A DNA stretch of 64,000 bases from Streptomyces sp. V3I8. GTDB lineage: Bacteria > Actinomycetota > Actinomycetes > Streptomycetales > Streptomycetaceae. The stretch is taken from the NCBI RefSeq assembly GCF_030817535.1, contig NZ_JAUSZL010000002.1, forward strand, positions 1,798,001-1,862,000, written 5' to 3'. Shown piece by piece: positions 29,872 to 38,498 of the stretch (position 1 is the first letter of the stretch; the number at the start of each line of letters is the position of its first letter). A program made the translations under genes and the position numbers. The notes under the pieces were generated by a model that was not told the origin of the DNA, searched no databases, and was given only the letters and a program-made list of their open reading frames with translations.

Positions 29872-30435
29872 TCAGCGCCTCGTCTCGTACCTGGTCAGGA
29901 TCACGCCGCAGGGAAACGTCCGCGTCTCCACCAGGTTCAGGTTCACCCAGTTGTCCAGCGCGGTGAAGAACGGCGTGCCGCCGCCCACCAGGACCGGCGC
30001 GGTGGCCAGCACGTACTCGTCGATCAGCCCGGCCCGCATGGCCGCCCCGGCGAGCGTCGCGCCGCCGATGTCCATCGGGCCGCCGTCCTCGGCCTTGAGC
30101 CGGGTGATCTCGGCGACCGCGTCGCCGGTGACCAGGCGGGTGTTCCAGTCGACCTTGTCGGTCGTCGAGGAGAACACCACCTTCGCCATGTCCCGCCAGC
30201 GGCGCGCGAACTCGATCTCCGCCGGGGTGGCGTTGGGCTGCTGGTCGCCGGTCGGCCAGTAGGAGCTCATCGTCTGCCACAGCTTGCGCCCGTACAGCGA
30301 CAGGTCGGTCGCCTGCAACCGGTCGGACCAGAACTGGAACAGCTCGTCGCTCGGCACGCTCCAGCCGATGTCGTCGCCGGGCGCGGCGGTGTAGCCGTCC
30401 AGAGTCAGGTTCATGCCGTAGATCAGTTTCCGCAT
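29872..30435 (-). CDS. RibD C-terminal/dihydrofolate reductase-like protein
   Basis: A 187-residue single-domain protein of the bacterial bifunctional deaminase-reductase C-terminal family. It opens MRKLIYGMNLTLDGY and contains DIGGATLAGA and a C-terminal VETRTFPCGVILTRYE. Such Streptomyces proteins are NADPH-binding reductases of unknown substrate rather than true folate enzymes. It is flanked by 236 bases (29636-29871) and 414 bases (30436-30849) of non-coding DNA and is apparently a single-gene unit. Confidence 0.85.
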   Translation of the reverse strand: MRKLIYGMNLTLDGYTAAPGDDIGWSVPSDELFQFWSDRLQATDLSLYGRKLWQTMSSYWPTGDQQPNATPAEIEFARRWRDMAKVVFSSTTDKVDWNTRLVTGDAVAEITRLKAEDGGPMDIGGATLAGAAMRAGLIDEYVLATAPVLVGGGTPFFTALDNWVNLNLVETRTFPCGVILTRYETRR

Positions 30436-30754
30436 GGCGCCAGCCTTCCGTAAGTCGGTCTCACGCGTACAGACCGGCGCGGCGCGGGAAACTCATCGGT
30501 GCGCGATCCGAGCTCGTTTGCAGTCCTGGTGCCCGGTGGCTCAGCCGCAGACTCATCGTTCCGCCGAGGAAATGGCATAGATCTGAGATCGATCTTGGGG
30601 AGCCTGCGCATCCAGCCCGCCGGTGACGCCGGAAGCCGCCAGGACCGGCAGTGCGCGCACCGCGCCCACCCGGTTCCGCACGGCTCCTGCCCTGCGCTCT
30701 GCGGCCAGCCATGACGAGCCCTGTCCTGTCCGGGCTCCGCGGCCAAGCCGACGA
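30436..30754. other. Non-coding stretch upstream of the TetR promoter
   Basis: Between the reductase-like gene and the TetR promoter I see no convincing coding frame; open frames on the minus strand lack family motifs and ribosome sites. The stretch contains no recognised repeat. Confidence 0.5.
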
Positions 30755-30755
30755 T

Positions 30756-30809
30756 TTGACCGGATGCTGCCTCCGTTTTACTCTCGGATACATGCGGAGG
30801 CAGCATCCG
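30756..30809 (+). promoter_or_regulatory. Promoter with perfect 15-bp inverted repeat operator upstream of TetR gene
   Basis: TTGACC (30756-30761) and TACTCT (30779-30784), 17 bases apart, resemble a housekeeping sigma promoter. CGGATGCTGCCTCCG (30761-30775) lies between the two hexamers. Its exact complement CGGAGGCAGCATCCG (30795-30809) lies around and after the expected start point, with a 19-base spacer. This is a classical autoregulatory arrangement for the TetR protein at 30850. Confidence 0.75.
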
Positions 30810-30849
30810 TTTTGATGCGGCCGCAGGGTCGAGGCAGACAGGAGGGCGT

Positions 30850-31443
30850 ATGAGCGCCGGTGAACAGCGGGGACGCAAGCCCCGCGCGGACGTGCAGCGC
30901 AACCGCGCCGCCCTCCTGGAGACCGCGCAGCGTCACTTCCTGCAGCATGGGGTCGGCACGTCCCTGGAGGCGGTGGCCAAGGAGGCGGGCGTCGGGCCCG
31001 GCACCCTGTACCGGCACTTCCCCACCCGGGAGGCGCTCCTGGCGGCCGTGCTGCAGACCCGCTCCGAGGAGTTGGTGGCCCGCCAGGCGGGCATCGAGCA
31101 GCTCGACGACCCCGCCGAGGCGCTGGAGCAGTGGCTGCGGGCGATGGAGGACTACTTCAGCGCCTTCAGCGGGCTGCCGGAACCGCTCATGGCTGCGGCC
31201 AGGGCCCAGGAGCCGGACAACCCGCTCACGATCCCCTGCGACATCCTCATTACCGCCACCGATCAGTACGTGGAAGCGGCGCAGGGCGCGGGGCACGTGC
31301 GCGCGTCGGTGCGGGGGCACGACCTGTTCCTCGCGGCCTGTTCCGTTGCCTGGATCAAGGGCACCGGCATGGAGGAGGAGCCGCTCGACCGGCTCCGCAC
31401 GCTCATCGCCAGCGGCTACCGAGAGCGGAACACCCGGGCGTAG
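30850..31443 (+). CDS. TetR-family transcriptional regulator
   Basis: A 197-residue regulator. The helix-turn-helix spans HFLQHGVGTSLEAVAKEAGVGPGTLYRHF, with basic residues before it (RGRKPRADVQRNR). A GGAGGG ribosome site precedes the ATG. It reads in the same direction as the reductase-like gene 105 bases downstream, so it probably controls both from the promoter at 30756, through the 15-bp inverted repeat. Confidence 0.93.
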   Translation: MSAGEQRGRKPRADVQRNRAALLETAQRHFLQHGVGTSLEAVAKEAGVGPGTLYRHFPTREALLAAVLQTRSEELVARQAGIEQLDDPAEALEQWLRAMEDYFSAFSGLPEPLMAAARAQEPDNPLTIPCDILITATDQYVEAAQGAGHVRASVRGHDLFLAACSVAWIKGTGMEEEPLDRLRTLIASGYRERNTRA

Positions 31444-31548
31444 CCGCAAGCCCCCCCAACCCGGCCCCCGCAACACCGAGTGGCATCGCCACCCGGCCAT
31501 CACATCCCGCTGCCCTCAGGGGCAGTGCAACCACCCAAAGGACAAATC

Positions 31549-32286
31549 ATGAAAATTACCGTGATAGGCGCTGGCGCCATCGGCGGGAACCTCGCTGCCA
31601 AGCTCAGCACGGCCGGTCACGACGTCCAGGTGGCCGACGCCCGCGGCCGTGCGGTCGTTCGGGCCGAGGTGCTGGAATCCGGTGCCCGCGCGGCGGAGCT
31701 CGCCGACGCCGTACAGGGCCGGGACGTCATCGTCCTGTCGATCCCGTTCGGGGTGGCGGGCCAGTTGGCGGACCTGTTCGCGTCGGTGCCCGAGGAGACG
31801 GTGGTCATCGACACCTCGAACTACTACCCCGGCATGCTCAGCGAGCCGATCGAGGCGGTGGACAACGGCCAGGTGGAGAGCATGTACACCGCCGAGCTGC
31901 TCGGCCGCCCCGTGGTCAAGGCGTGGAACGCAGCCCTGGCCGGAACCCAGCAGACCCGGGGCGTTCCGGCCGGAACGCCCGGCCGCCTCGCCATCCCCGT
32001 CGCCGGCGACTCCGAGGAGGCGCGGCGGGTGGCGATGCAGCTCGTGGACGACACCGGCTTCGACCCCTACGACGCCGGCACGCTGGCCGAATCCTGGCGC
32101 CAGCAGCCGAACAGCCCCGCCTACTGCACCGAGCTGACCCTCGACGAGCTGCCGGCGGCCCTGGCCGCGGCCGACCGCGCCAAGGACGCGCGCATCCGCG
32201 ACAGCGTGCCGGAACGCTTCGCCGCCCTCCCGGCCGCGGCCACTTTGGAGGACGTCGTCGAGATGAATCGCGCCGCCCACCGCTAG
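31549..32286 (+). CDS. NADP/F420-reductase-like oxidoreductase
   Basis: A 245-residue Rossmann protein similar to NADPH:F420 reductases and NADP-oxidoreductases with the coenzyme-F420-dependent fold. The N-terminal MKITVIGAGAIGGNLAAKL binds the dinucleotide, VIDTSNYYPG is the mid-domain signature and VKAWNA follows. The start at ATG 31549 has AAAGGACAAATC upstream. It is downstream of, and probably regulated by, the TetR gene. Whether it uses F420, FMN or another acceptor is unresolved. Confidence 0.85.
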   Translation: MKITVIGAGAIGGNLAAKLSTAGHDVQVADARGRAVVRAEVLESGARAAELADAVQGRDVIVLSIPFGVAGQLADLFASVPEETVVIDTSNYYPGMLSEPIEAVDNGQVESMYTAELLGRPVVKAWNAALAGTQQTRGVPAGTPGRLAIPVAGDSEEARRVAMQLVDDTGFDPYDAGTLAESWRQQPNSPAYCTELTLDELPAALAAADRAKDARIRDSVPERFAALPAAATLEDVVEMNRAAHR

Positions 32287-32433
32287 GACGTGTCGTCCGG
32301 ATCAGGCGAGGCGGACGGTTCGAACGAAACCGCCTGGTGCGACCAGGTCGGTGACGACTACTCGCTCATGCACGCCGCCACAGCGTAAACGGGCAGGTCG
32401 TGACCGGGCAGGTGCTGTGGGTCTCTCCCTCCT

Positions 32434-32844
32434 TCACGGTGCCGCTTCGAACCGGGCGCGGGCAGCCAGTAGTTCGATCTCGTGGGTGACCGCCCACCGG
32501 CCGAGTGCGAACAGCGGCTCCTGGAGTGAACGGCCGAGGTCGGTGAGGGCGTATTCGGTCCTTGGGGGCACGCTCGGGTGGACCGTCCGGCTGATGAGCC
32601 CGTCACGTTCCAGCGAGCGCAGGGTGCGTACCAGCATGCGACGGCTGAGGCCCTCGACGGAGCGGTCGAGTTCGTTGAAGCCGTAGCTGCGTCGCGACAG
32701 CAGTGACAGCAGCAGCGGGCTCCATTTGTCCCCGATCCGGGACAGCAGCGCCGTTGCCGGACAGTACTGATGATCGGCGACGGTGACCGGCGAAGTGACT
32801 CCGGCAGCGGGCTCAACTTCCGGCATCTCATGGGGAGGTGACAT
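32434..32844 (-). CDS. HxlR-family transcriptional regulator
   Basis: A 136-residue winged-helix regulator. The N-terminal Cys typical of many HxlR proteins (HQYCPATALLSRIGDKWSPL) is present, followed by FNELDRSVEGLSRRMLVRTLRSLERDGLI and the wing RTEYALTDLG. The Cys may make it redox- or electrophile-responsive. It is divergent from the NmrA-like gene at 32922, its likely target. Confidence 0.93.
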   Translation of the reverse strand: MSPPHEMPEVEPAAGVTSPVTVADHQYCPATALLSRIGDKWSPLLLSLLSRRSYGFNELDRSVEGLSRRMLVRTLRSLERDGLISRTVHPSVPPRTEYALTDLGRSLQEPLFALGRWAVTHEIELLAARARFEAAP

Positions 32845-32921
32845 CAATGTGCCTTCTTCCGGGAGCAACGTGGGTCGCCAATCATCAGGTTACGCACACG
32901 GCGCAGACAGAGGAGAGCTTC

Positions 32922-33791
32922 ATGATCATGGTGAGCGGGGCATCGGGGAACCTGGGTCGGCGGACCGTTCAACACCTCGTACAGCGCATCGACGCTTCCC
33001 GCGTCCTCGCGCTGTCGCGAACCCCGGACGCGATCGGCGATCTGGGGGTCCGTTCCCGCCACGCCGACTTCGACGAACCGGATTCACTGGTCCGGTCCCT
33101 GGACGGTGCGGAACGGCTGCTGATCGTCAGTATCGGGACCGGCGACCGGCTGCCCAAGCACGCCCGGGCCATCGACGCCGCGGCGAAGGCCGGGGCCGGC
33201 CATATCGTCTTCACCTCGCTCACCCGCGCCGCCGAACCGGGCCATCCCAGTCCCCTCGTTCCCGACTACGGGGCCACGGAGCGGCTGCTGGCGGAATCCG
33301 GGGTGCCGTTCACGGTGCTGCGCTTCAACGTATGGGTGGAGATGCTGACCCTGGTCGGGGTGGCCGGCCGAGCCGTGGCCACCGGAGTCCTTCCCAGCAA
33401 TGCGGGAAGCGGACGGGTCGGTCATCTCACGCGCGACGACAGTGCCTCGGTGGCCGCCGCCGTACTGGCCGACGGCGGCAGCCTGGGAGAGGTGGTCGAG
33501 GTCACCGGGCCGCAAGCAGTGACCGACGCCGACATCGCCGCCGCGCTGACCGAGGCCACCGGCCGCCGCGTACGGCACGAGGAGGTCAGCGACGACAAGC
33601 AGCCCCAGCGGCTCGTCGAACAGGGGATCACCGAGCAATTCGCCCACGCCTGGAGCGCCTCGGGCATCATCAAGCGCAACGGCTGGTTCGACATCACGAC
33701 CCACGCGGTGGAACGGCTCACCGGGCGAGCACCCACCCCGATCGTCGACTACTTCATCGCGCGCCGGGCCGAGCTGGTCACCCCTCGATAG
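32922..33791 (+). CDS. NmrA/atypical SDR NAD(P)-binding protein
   Basis: A 289-residue atypical short-chain protein (NmrA/quinone oxidoreductase 2-like). The glycine motif VSGASGNLGRRTV is near the start; HIVFTSLTRA and the extended C-terminal lobe VTGPQAVTDADIAAALTEAT fit the family. It may be a quinone/aldehyde reductase or a redox sensor. ATG 32922 follows AGAGGAGAGCTTC. The divergent HxlR gene suggests induction by electrophiles. Confidence 0.88.
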   Translation: MIMVSGASGNLGRRTVQHLVQRIDASRVLALSRTPDAIGDLGVRSRHADFDEPDSLVRSLDGAERLLIVSIGTGDRLPKHARAIDAAAKAGAGHIVFTSLTRAAEPGHPSPLVPDYGATERLLAESGVPFTVLRFNVWVEMLTLVGVAGRAVATGVLPSNAGSGRVGHLTRDDSASVAAAVLADGGSLGEVVEVTGPQAVTDADIAAALTEATGRRVRHEEVSDDKQPQRLVEQGITEQFAHAWSASGIIKRNGWFDITTHAVERLTGRAPTPIVDYFIARRAELVTPR

Positions 33792-34054
33792 AGGCAGAGA
33801 CTGCCCGGACACAGACGGCCCTCATCCGTCGGGTCTGCCCGGACAGGACGCCGACGGGATGCCGGGAAGGTCTCAGCGGCGGTGTGGTCTGCGTCGGCGG
33901 GGGCCGCGGCGTGAGCGGACGGGAGGTATGCCCCGCACCATCGGGCGCCGATCCCACACGCGAACAAGTTCTGGGCGATCGCCGTATCGCGGCTCGGTGC
34001 CGGTGAACCCATGCCCGAGGGAGCTGCACCCGAAGTCGCACCTGGTGCCTGGTC

Positions 34055-34912
34055 TCAGATGCCGGTTCCGGTGAGAGCGGCGGTTGCCTGCCAGAGCCTC
34101 TTGGCGACGGCCCCGTCCAGGCCGGCCCGGCTGGGCTTGCGGACCAGTGGGGAGCCCGTGAAGCTGAACAACCCGTCCGGACCGACGTAGGCGTTGCCAG
34201 GAACGTCTTGCGTGGCCGCGTACATGAGCGGCAGCGCTCCGTGTTCCACGTCCTGGACCAGGAACGGGAGCCGGTTGACGAGTCTCAGCGGCGAGTGCGT
34301 GACCAGTCCGGTCCGCGCGACGCCAGGGTGAGCGACGACCGAGCGGACATGGCTGCCCGAGGCGGTCAAGCGGCGCTGCAACTCCAGCGAGAACAGCACC
34401 ACGGCGAGCTTGGACGCCTCGTAGACGGCCAGCCCGTTGTACTTGCGGGTGCGCCAGTCGAGGTCGTCGAGGTCCAGCCTGCCAAAGCGGTGCAGCTGGC
34501 TGGAGACCGTCACCACGCGGTCGGTCAGCCGGGGCAGCAGCAGGTTGGTGAGCACGAACGGCCCGAAATAGTTCGTCGCGGTCTGAACGTCCAGGCCCTG
34601 CGCGGTGCGCGCCGCCGGGATATCCATCACCCCAGCGTTGTTGATCAGAACATCGACGGCACCGGTGTACGCGGCCGCGAACGCGTGGACCGAGTCCAGA
34701 TCGGCGACATCGAGGTGCCGGACATCGAAATCTCCGCGCATACCGGCCACTGCCCGGCGCGCCTTGTCGACGTTGCGCACGGCCAGCACCACGTGAGCGC
34801 CGGCCCGTGCAAGTTCGCGAGCGGTCACCAGCCCGATCCCCCCACCGGCGCCGGTGATCACTACTGTCACGCCGGTCATGCTCGGCAGCCGGTCCGCAGT
34901 CCATTCGGCCAT
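34055..34912 (-). CDS. Short-chain dehydrogenase/reductase
   Basis: A 285-residue SDR with TGAGGGIGLVTA, LINNAGVM, SSQLH and YEASK motifs, of the same retinol-dehydrogenase-like subtype as the SDR at 28.7 kb but clearly a different gene. Substrate unknown. It is divergent from the XRE-type regulator at 35083, with 170 bases between the starts. The 263 bases on its 3' side (33792-34054) hold no gene I can support. Confidence 0.9.
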   Translation of the reverse strand: MAEWTADRLPSMTGVTVVITGAGGGIGLVTARELARAGAHVVLAVRNVDKARRAVAGMRGDFDVRHLDVADLDSVHAFAAAYTGAVDVLINNAGVMDIPAARTAQGLDVQTATNYFGPFVLTNLLLPRLTDRVVTVSSQLHRFGRLDLDDLDWRTRKYNGLAVYEASKLAVVLFSLELQRRLTASGSHVRSVVAHPGVARTGLVTHSPLRLVNRLPFLVQDVEHGALPLMYAATQDVPGNAYVGPDGLFSFTGSPLVRKPSRAGLDGAVAKRLWQATAALTGTGI

Positions 34913-35082
34913 GGTGAAACTCTCCAGACGCTCTCTTACCGGGTTCCTGACGTCGTCCAGTACAAAGGGCCTGTGTCGGCGGATGAAGGACTTGCCCAGC
35001 CACTGAATGGCAGGGCGTGGCTACCCGCGTTCACCTGCCGGACAATGAGGTGGAGGCAGACAGCGTGCGAAGTGGGGAGCAC

Positions 35083-35937
35083 ATGGCGGACACGGCACTG
35101 GACAGTGATGGTCTGGCCGATTTCCTGCGCGGACGCCGGACGTCCCTGCAACCCGAGGACGTCGGGCTGCGCCGCGGTGTGCGACGGCGCACGATCGGGC
35201 TGCGCCGGGAAGAGGTCGCCGAACTGTGCGACATGTCGGCCGACTATCTGGCCCGCTTGGAACGCGGCAGCGGTTCCCAGCCGTCGCAGCAGATGGCGGC
35301 GGCCATCGCCCGGGGCCTGCGCCTGACCCCGGACGAACGCGACCACCTGTTCCTGCTGTGCGGGCACCGCCTCCCGACACGGCACCTACGCGAAGCGCAC
35401 ATCAGTCCTGGGCTGCTGCGCGTCATGGACCGGCTTCAGGACACCCCGGCACAGATCGTGGGCCCGGTCGGTGAAACGCTGCAGCAGACGCCGCCCGCCG
35501 TAGCGCTGCTCGGCAACGAAACGCACCACACCGGCCCGGCGCGCAGCGCCCTCTACCGATGGTTCAACGACCCCGGCGCCCGCCATCGGTACCTGCCCGA
35601 AGACCACCATCAGCACAGCCGCGTCTATGTCTCCACCCTGCGCGCCGGCGCCGCCGCGCAAGGGCCCGGGTCCTCAGCCGCGCTACTCGTGGCCGACCTG
35701 CAGCACAACGAGGAATTCGCCGAGCTTTGGAACCGCCATGAAGTGGGACTGCGGTGGAGCGGCGCCAAACGCTTCGTCCACCCTCAGATCGGACGCATCG
35801 ACGTGTACTGCCAGACACTGCTCGACCCCGACCAGGGACAGTCGCTACTCATCTTCACCGCCACACCCGGCACGGAGAGCCACGACAAGCTCGCCCTGCT
35901 GACCGTGCTCGGCACCGACACATTTGCAGGCTCCTGA
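35083..35937 (+). CDS. XRE-family regulator with MmyB-like ligand domain
   Basis: A 284-residue regulator. The N-terminal XRE helix-turn-helix reads GLRREEVAELCDMSADYLARLERG, preceded by the RGRR...RRGVRRRTIGL stretch common to this family. The C-terminal 190 residues match the MmyB-like domain thought to bind a fatty acid or similar ligand (HHTGPARSALYRWFNDPGAR). Such genes are typically divergent from SDR genes in Streptomyces and regulate them, as seen here. ATG 35083 has GGGGAGCAC upstream. Confidence 0.92.
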   Translation: MADTALDSDGLADFLRGRRTSLQPEDVGLRRGVRRRTIGLRREEVAELCDMSADYLARLERGSGSQPSQQMAAAIARGLRLTPDERDHLFLLCGHRLPTRHLREAHISPGLLRVMDRLQDTPAQIVGPVGETLQQTPPAVALLGNETHHTGPARSALYRWFNDPGARHRYLPEDHHQHSRVYVSTLRAGAAAQGPGSSAALLVADLQHNEEFAELWNRHEVGLRWSGAKRFVHPQIGRIDVYCQTLLDPDQGQSLLIFTATPGTESHDKLALLTVLGTDTFAGS

Positions 35938-36240
35938 CCCACTTGCGGCTTCGGCCGTCAACCTTCTTCTCGCCGTCGAAGCCCCTGGCTGCGGCACTCA
36001 CCGCCCTGATCACCGAAAGCAATACCCGAGCACGTGTGCTCGTTGGATGCATCTCGTCGTTCTGAATTACCGGTGAGGCACGTCCAGTTGAGGGATGTGG
36101 CGAGAGGGGGGCCGGGGGGCGGGAGGCTACGGTAACCGTCGTCATTCCCCGATGGGGGCACTGCCGGACGCAGGTCCTCCCGGCGTCACCTGCGGCACCG
36201 CTGCCGGGGAGGCCGCCCGCGCCGCTGAGGAAAGAGGTCC
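35938..36240. other. Intergenic stretch without a recognised gene
   Basis: Short open frames occur on both strands but none has a family motif. The last 20 bases carry the ribosome site (GAGGAAAGAGG) of the following gene. A G-rich run (GAGAGGGGGGCCGGGGGGCGGG) lies at about 36103-36124. Confidence 0.5.
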
Positions 36241-36888
36241 ATGATGCCCACGCCCGGCTTCCCGCCGCATACGCTCGATCCCGAAGGAATGCCGATATGG
36301 ATCACTGATCTGGCCTCCGAAGACCCGTACCACATCCTGCACGTCGTGCACGGCGTCGAACCGGCGGAGGCGCTGGAAAGGCTCGGCGCCAGGACGAGGT
36401 TGACGCAGCCCTGCGAACTGCCCGACAGCAGGCCGGACGAGTGGACGTCACTGCCGTGCGCGGCTCTCGGTATGGACCCGGGATCGTCCGCGGCGCTGTT
36501 GGCGGGACGCGTCGGCGAGTGGACCTTCGTCTACGACGACTCCGGGTTCACCTCCGAGAACGCGGCGAAGGCACTGTCCGCCGATGGACGGACGGCGGCC
36601 ACGAGCGTGTTCAGCATCAACGGGGACGCCAGCCTCACCTATGCCGTCGACGGCAAGCAGGTCGCCTGGGTCGACGTCGGCGGTCTCGCCCCGGAGAAGG
36701 ATCTTCCCCGTATGCCCGCCGAACTGCGCGCGGCCTTCGAAGCCGCCGGCACCGTGGAGGAGGAAGGCATCGAGCCGGGCGAGGCCGACAGCTCCATCGC
36801 CATGCGTGCCGTCTGCGCTCTGGCCGGCCTCCCGCTCACCCTGAGCGCCCTGCGTCAGGTCCCGCTGGTGGTCCTGCCGTTCGGCTGA
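36241..36888 (+). CDS. DUF6461-type protein
   Basis: A 215-residue soluble protein. The motif GVEPAEALERLGA with the following WTFVYDDSGF and SINGDASLTYAVDGK fits the DUF6461 family, common in Streptomyces as isolated genes. No enzyme motif or signal peptide is visible. ATG-ATG start behind GAGGAAAGAGG. Role unknown. Confidence 0.75.
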   Translation: MMPTPGFPPHTLDPEGMPIWITDLASEDPYHILHVVHGVEPAEALERLGARTRLTQPCELPDSRPDEWTSLPCAALGMDPGSSAALLAGRVGEWTFVYDDSGFTSENAAKALSADGRTAATSVFSINGDASLTYAVDGKQVAWVDVGGLAPEKDLPRMPAELRAAFEAAGTVEEEGIEPGEADSSIAMRAVCALAGLPLTLSALRQVPLVVLPFG

Positions 36889-37040
36889 CGGTGCGTCGGT
36901 CGGGCGAGCGGCACCGTCCAATCCGCCGGAGGAGCCTTCGGGAGTCTGCGCGTGGCGCCCTGTCGTCGACCGCCAACGGGTGTTTCCTGCAGGGGAGATG
37001 CGTCGACGCCGCCCTCCGCTTCGCTCGGTACGGTGCGCCC

Positions 37041-37904
37041 ATGACATCTGCGATACGGGCCCGGTTCCGTCCCTTCCGTGAAAAAGCCGAGGTCCACGGC
37101 GTGCCGGCCGACGATGTGGAGCGGTGGCTGGCCACAGCCCGTCCCTGCGCCACCCTGACACTGTCCGACGACGACCCCGGACCGGTCGTGGGACGGTTCG
37201 GCGGCCCCCTGCTGCTTGCGGCCGACACCCCGGACCCCGGACACCCCTTCGTGGCCTCGGTCGACCTGGCCGCACTGCCGGCCGGCGCGACGGACCTCCT
37301 CTTGCCGCCCGACGGCCGGTTGCTGTTCTTCGCCCTGCCCGAGGCCGGGGACGACACCTCCATGGGAACGGTGATCCACGTGCCGGCCGACGCGGCCGTC
37401 ACACGTCGGGATCCGTACGCCTGGAACTCGGCGAACATCGCCGAGGACGACAGGGTGTTCGCGAGCTATCCGGAGGGGCCGCTCCGCGTGCGGACCGACG
37501 TGTCGCTCCCCCACCACCAGTTCATCGTTCCCGCCGGTGAGGAGGAAGCCGTACACCTTCCCGGGCATCCCTACTGCTCCGAACTCGTCGAGATCTGGGA
37601 GGACACCAAGGACCTCATCGCTCCCTCGGCGCAGATGCAGCTCGGAGGATACGCGGACGAGGAGGCCGTGGAGTTCGACCCGGTCGACGTCGCGGCGTCC
37701 CTCGCGGCGCAGGCGGTGGACGCCGGCCACTGGGACGGTCCCGTCTCGGACGACGTGGCCGACTGGGTGCTCCTCGCCGACTGGTACGCCGGCAGGGACG
37801 TGAAGGGGCGGGAAGGCGCGACCGTCCACTGGGTGATCCAGCGCGAGGACCTCGCGGCCCGACGCTTCGAGCGCGTGTTCACCACCGTCTTCTGGAACCC
37901 CTGA
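37041..37904 (+). CDS. DUF1963-family protein
   Basis: A 287-residue protein with the DUF1963 pattern: FGGPLLLAAD, then FVASVDLAALP and LLLPPDGRLLFFALPE, and near the end LGGYADEEAVEFDP. The family is sometimes annotated as YwqG-like and has no known biochemical role. The preceding 152 bases show no clear promoter. It sits in the same orientation as the DUF6461 gene. Confidence 0.8.
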   Translation: MTSAIRARFRPFREKAEVHGVPADDVERWLATARPCATLTLSDDDPGPVVGRFGGPLLLAADTPDPGHPFVASVDLAALPAGATDLLLPPDGRLLFFALPEAGDDTSMGTVIHVPADAAVTRRDPYAWNSANIAEDDRVFASYPEGPLRVRTDVSLPHHQFIVPAGEEEAVHLPGHPYCSELVEIWEDTKDLIAPSAQMQLGGYADEEAVEFDPVDVAASLAAQAVDAGHWDGPVSDDVADWVLLADWYAGRDVKGREGATVHWVIQREDLAARRFERVFTTVFWNP

Positions 37905-38040
37905 GCAGGCCATGACGGGGGCGCGGCTCTTCTCCGTAGCTCTCGCCTCCGAGGACCGACTTCCGTGGGGAAACGCTCCCACGACGCGATGGTTCCGCTT
38001 CGGTCGCGTTCACCATGCACGGACGGCGTGGGCCTCGGCT

Positions 38041-38400
38041 TCAACTGCGCGTATGCCGCTGGTCGTAGCGGGAGCGGGAGGCGTCCACCGTGTCGAGGTG
38101 ATTGCCCACCCACCTCAGCAGGGTCTGCAGAGGGTCCTGGAGGGTGCGCCCCAGAGGGGAGATGCGGTACTCGACCGCCACGGGCTCGGTGGACAGGATC
38201 ACTCGCTCGATCACGCCGTTGCGTTCCAGCCGCCGCAGGCATGCCGTCAGGGATTTCGGGGTGACCGCGGGCAGGTGCTGGCGAAGCTCGTTGAAACGCC
38301 GGGGGCGATCGCACAAGGCGTCCAGCACCAGTAGCGACCACTTGTCGAAGAGCTGGTCGAGTAGTTGTCGACCGTTGTCACCGAGCTCTATGTGGGTCAC
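38041..38400 (-). CDS. HxlR-family transcriptional regulator
   Basis: A 119-residue winged-helix regulator: FDKWSLLVLDALCDRPRRFNELRQHL then CLRRLERNGVI and EYRISPLG. It starts at GTG 38400. Unlike the HxlR at 32.4 kb it lacks the N-terminal Cys but has Cys in LDALCD. It is divergent from the crotonase gene. A perfect 14-bp inverted repeat in the 98-base gap is almost certainly its operator. Confidence 0.93.
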   Translation of the reverse strand: MTHIELGDNGRQLLDQLFDKWSLLVLDALCDRPRRFNELRQHLPAVTPKSLTACLRRLERNGVIERVILSTEPVAVEYRISPLGRTLQDPLQTLLRWVGNHLDTVDASRSRYDQRHTRS

Positions 38401-38442
38401 GTCGGTCTCCTCGGGGATACCTGATTTCGTTGCAGTATACCA

Positions 38443-38477
38443 GAACTACTAGATATACGTTGGATATCTAGTAGTTC
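38443..38477. promoter_or_regulatory. Perfect 14-bp inverted repeat, HxlR operator candidate
   Basis: GAACTACTAGATAT and ATATCTAGTAGTTC are exact complements separated by ACGTTGG. The site is AT-rich and lies 21 bases upstream of the crotonase start and 42 bases from the regulator start, so binding would control both. Confidence 0.8.
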
Positions 38478-38498
38478 GATCCGTGAGGAAGGCTCCCT

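Noticed and set aside
30423..30902. Minus-strand open frame of about 159 codons upstream of the TetR gene
   Set aside because: It crosses the perfect operator palindrome and promoter, has no ribosome site and no recognisable motif.
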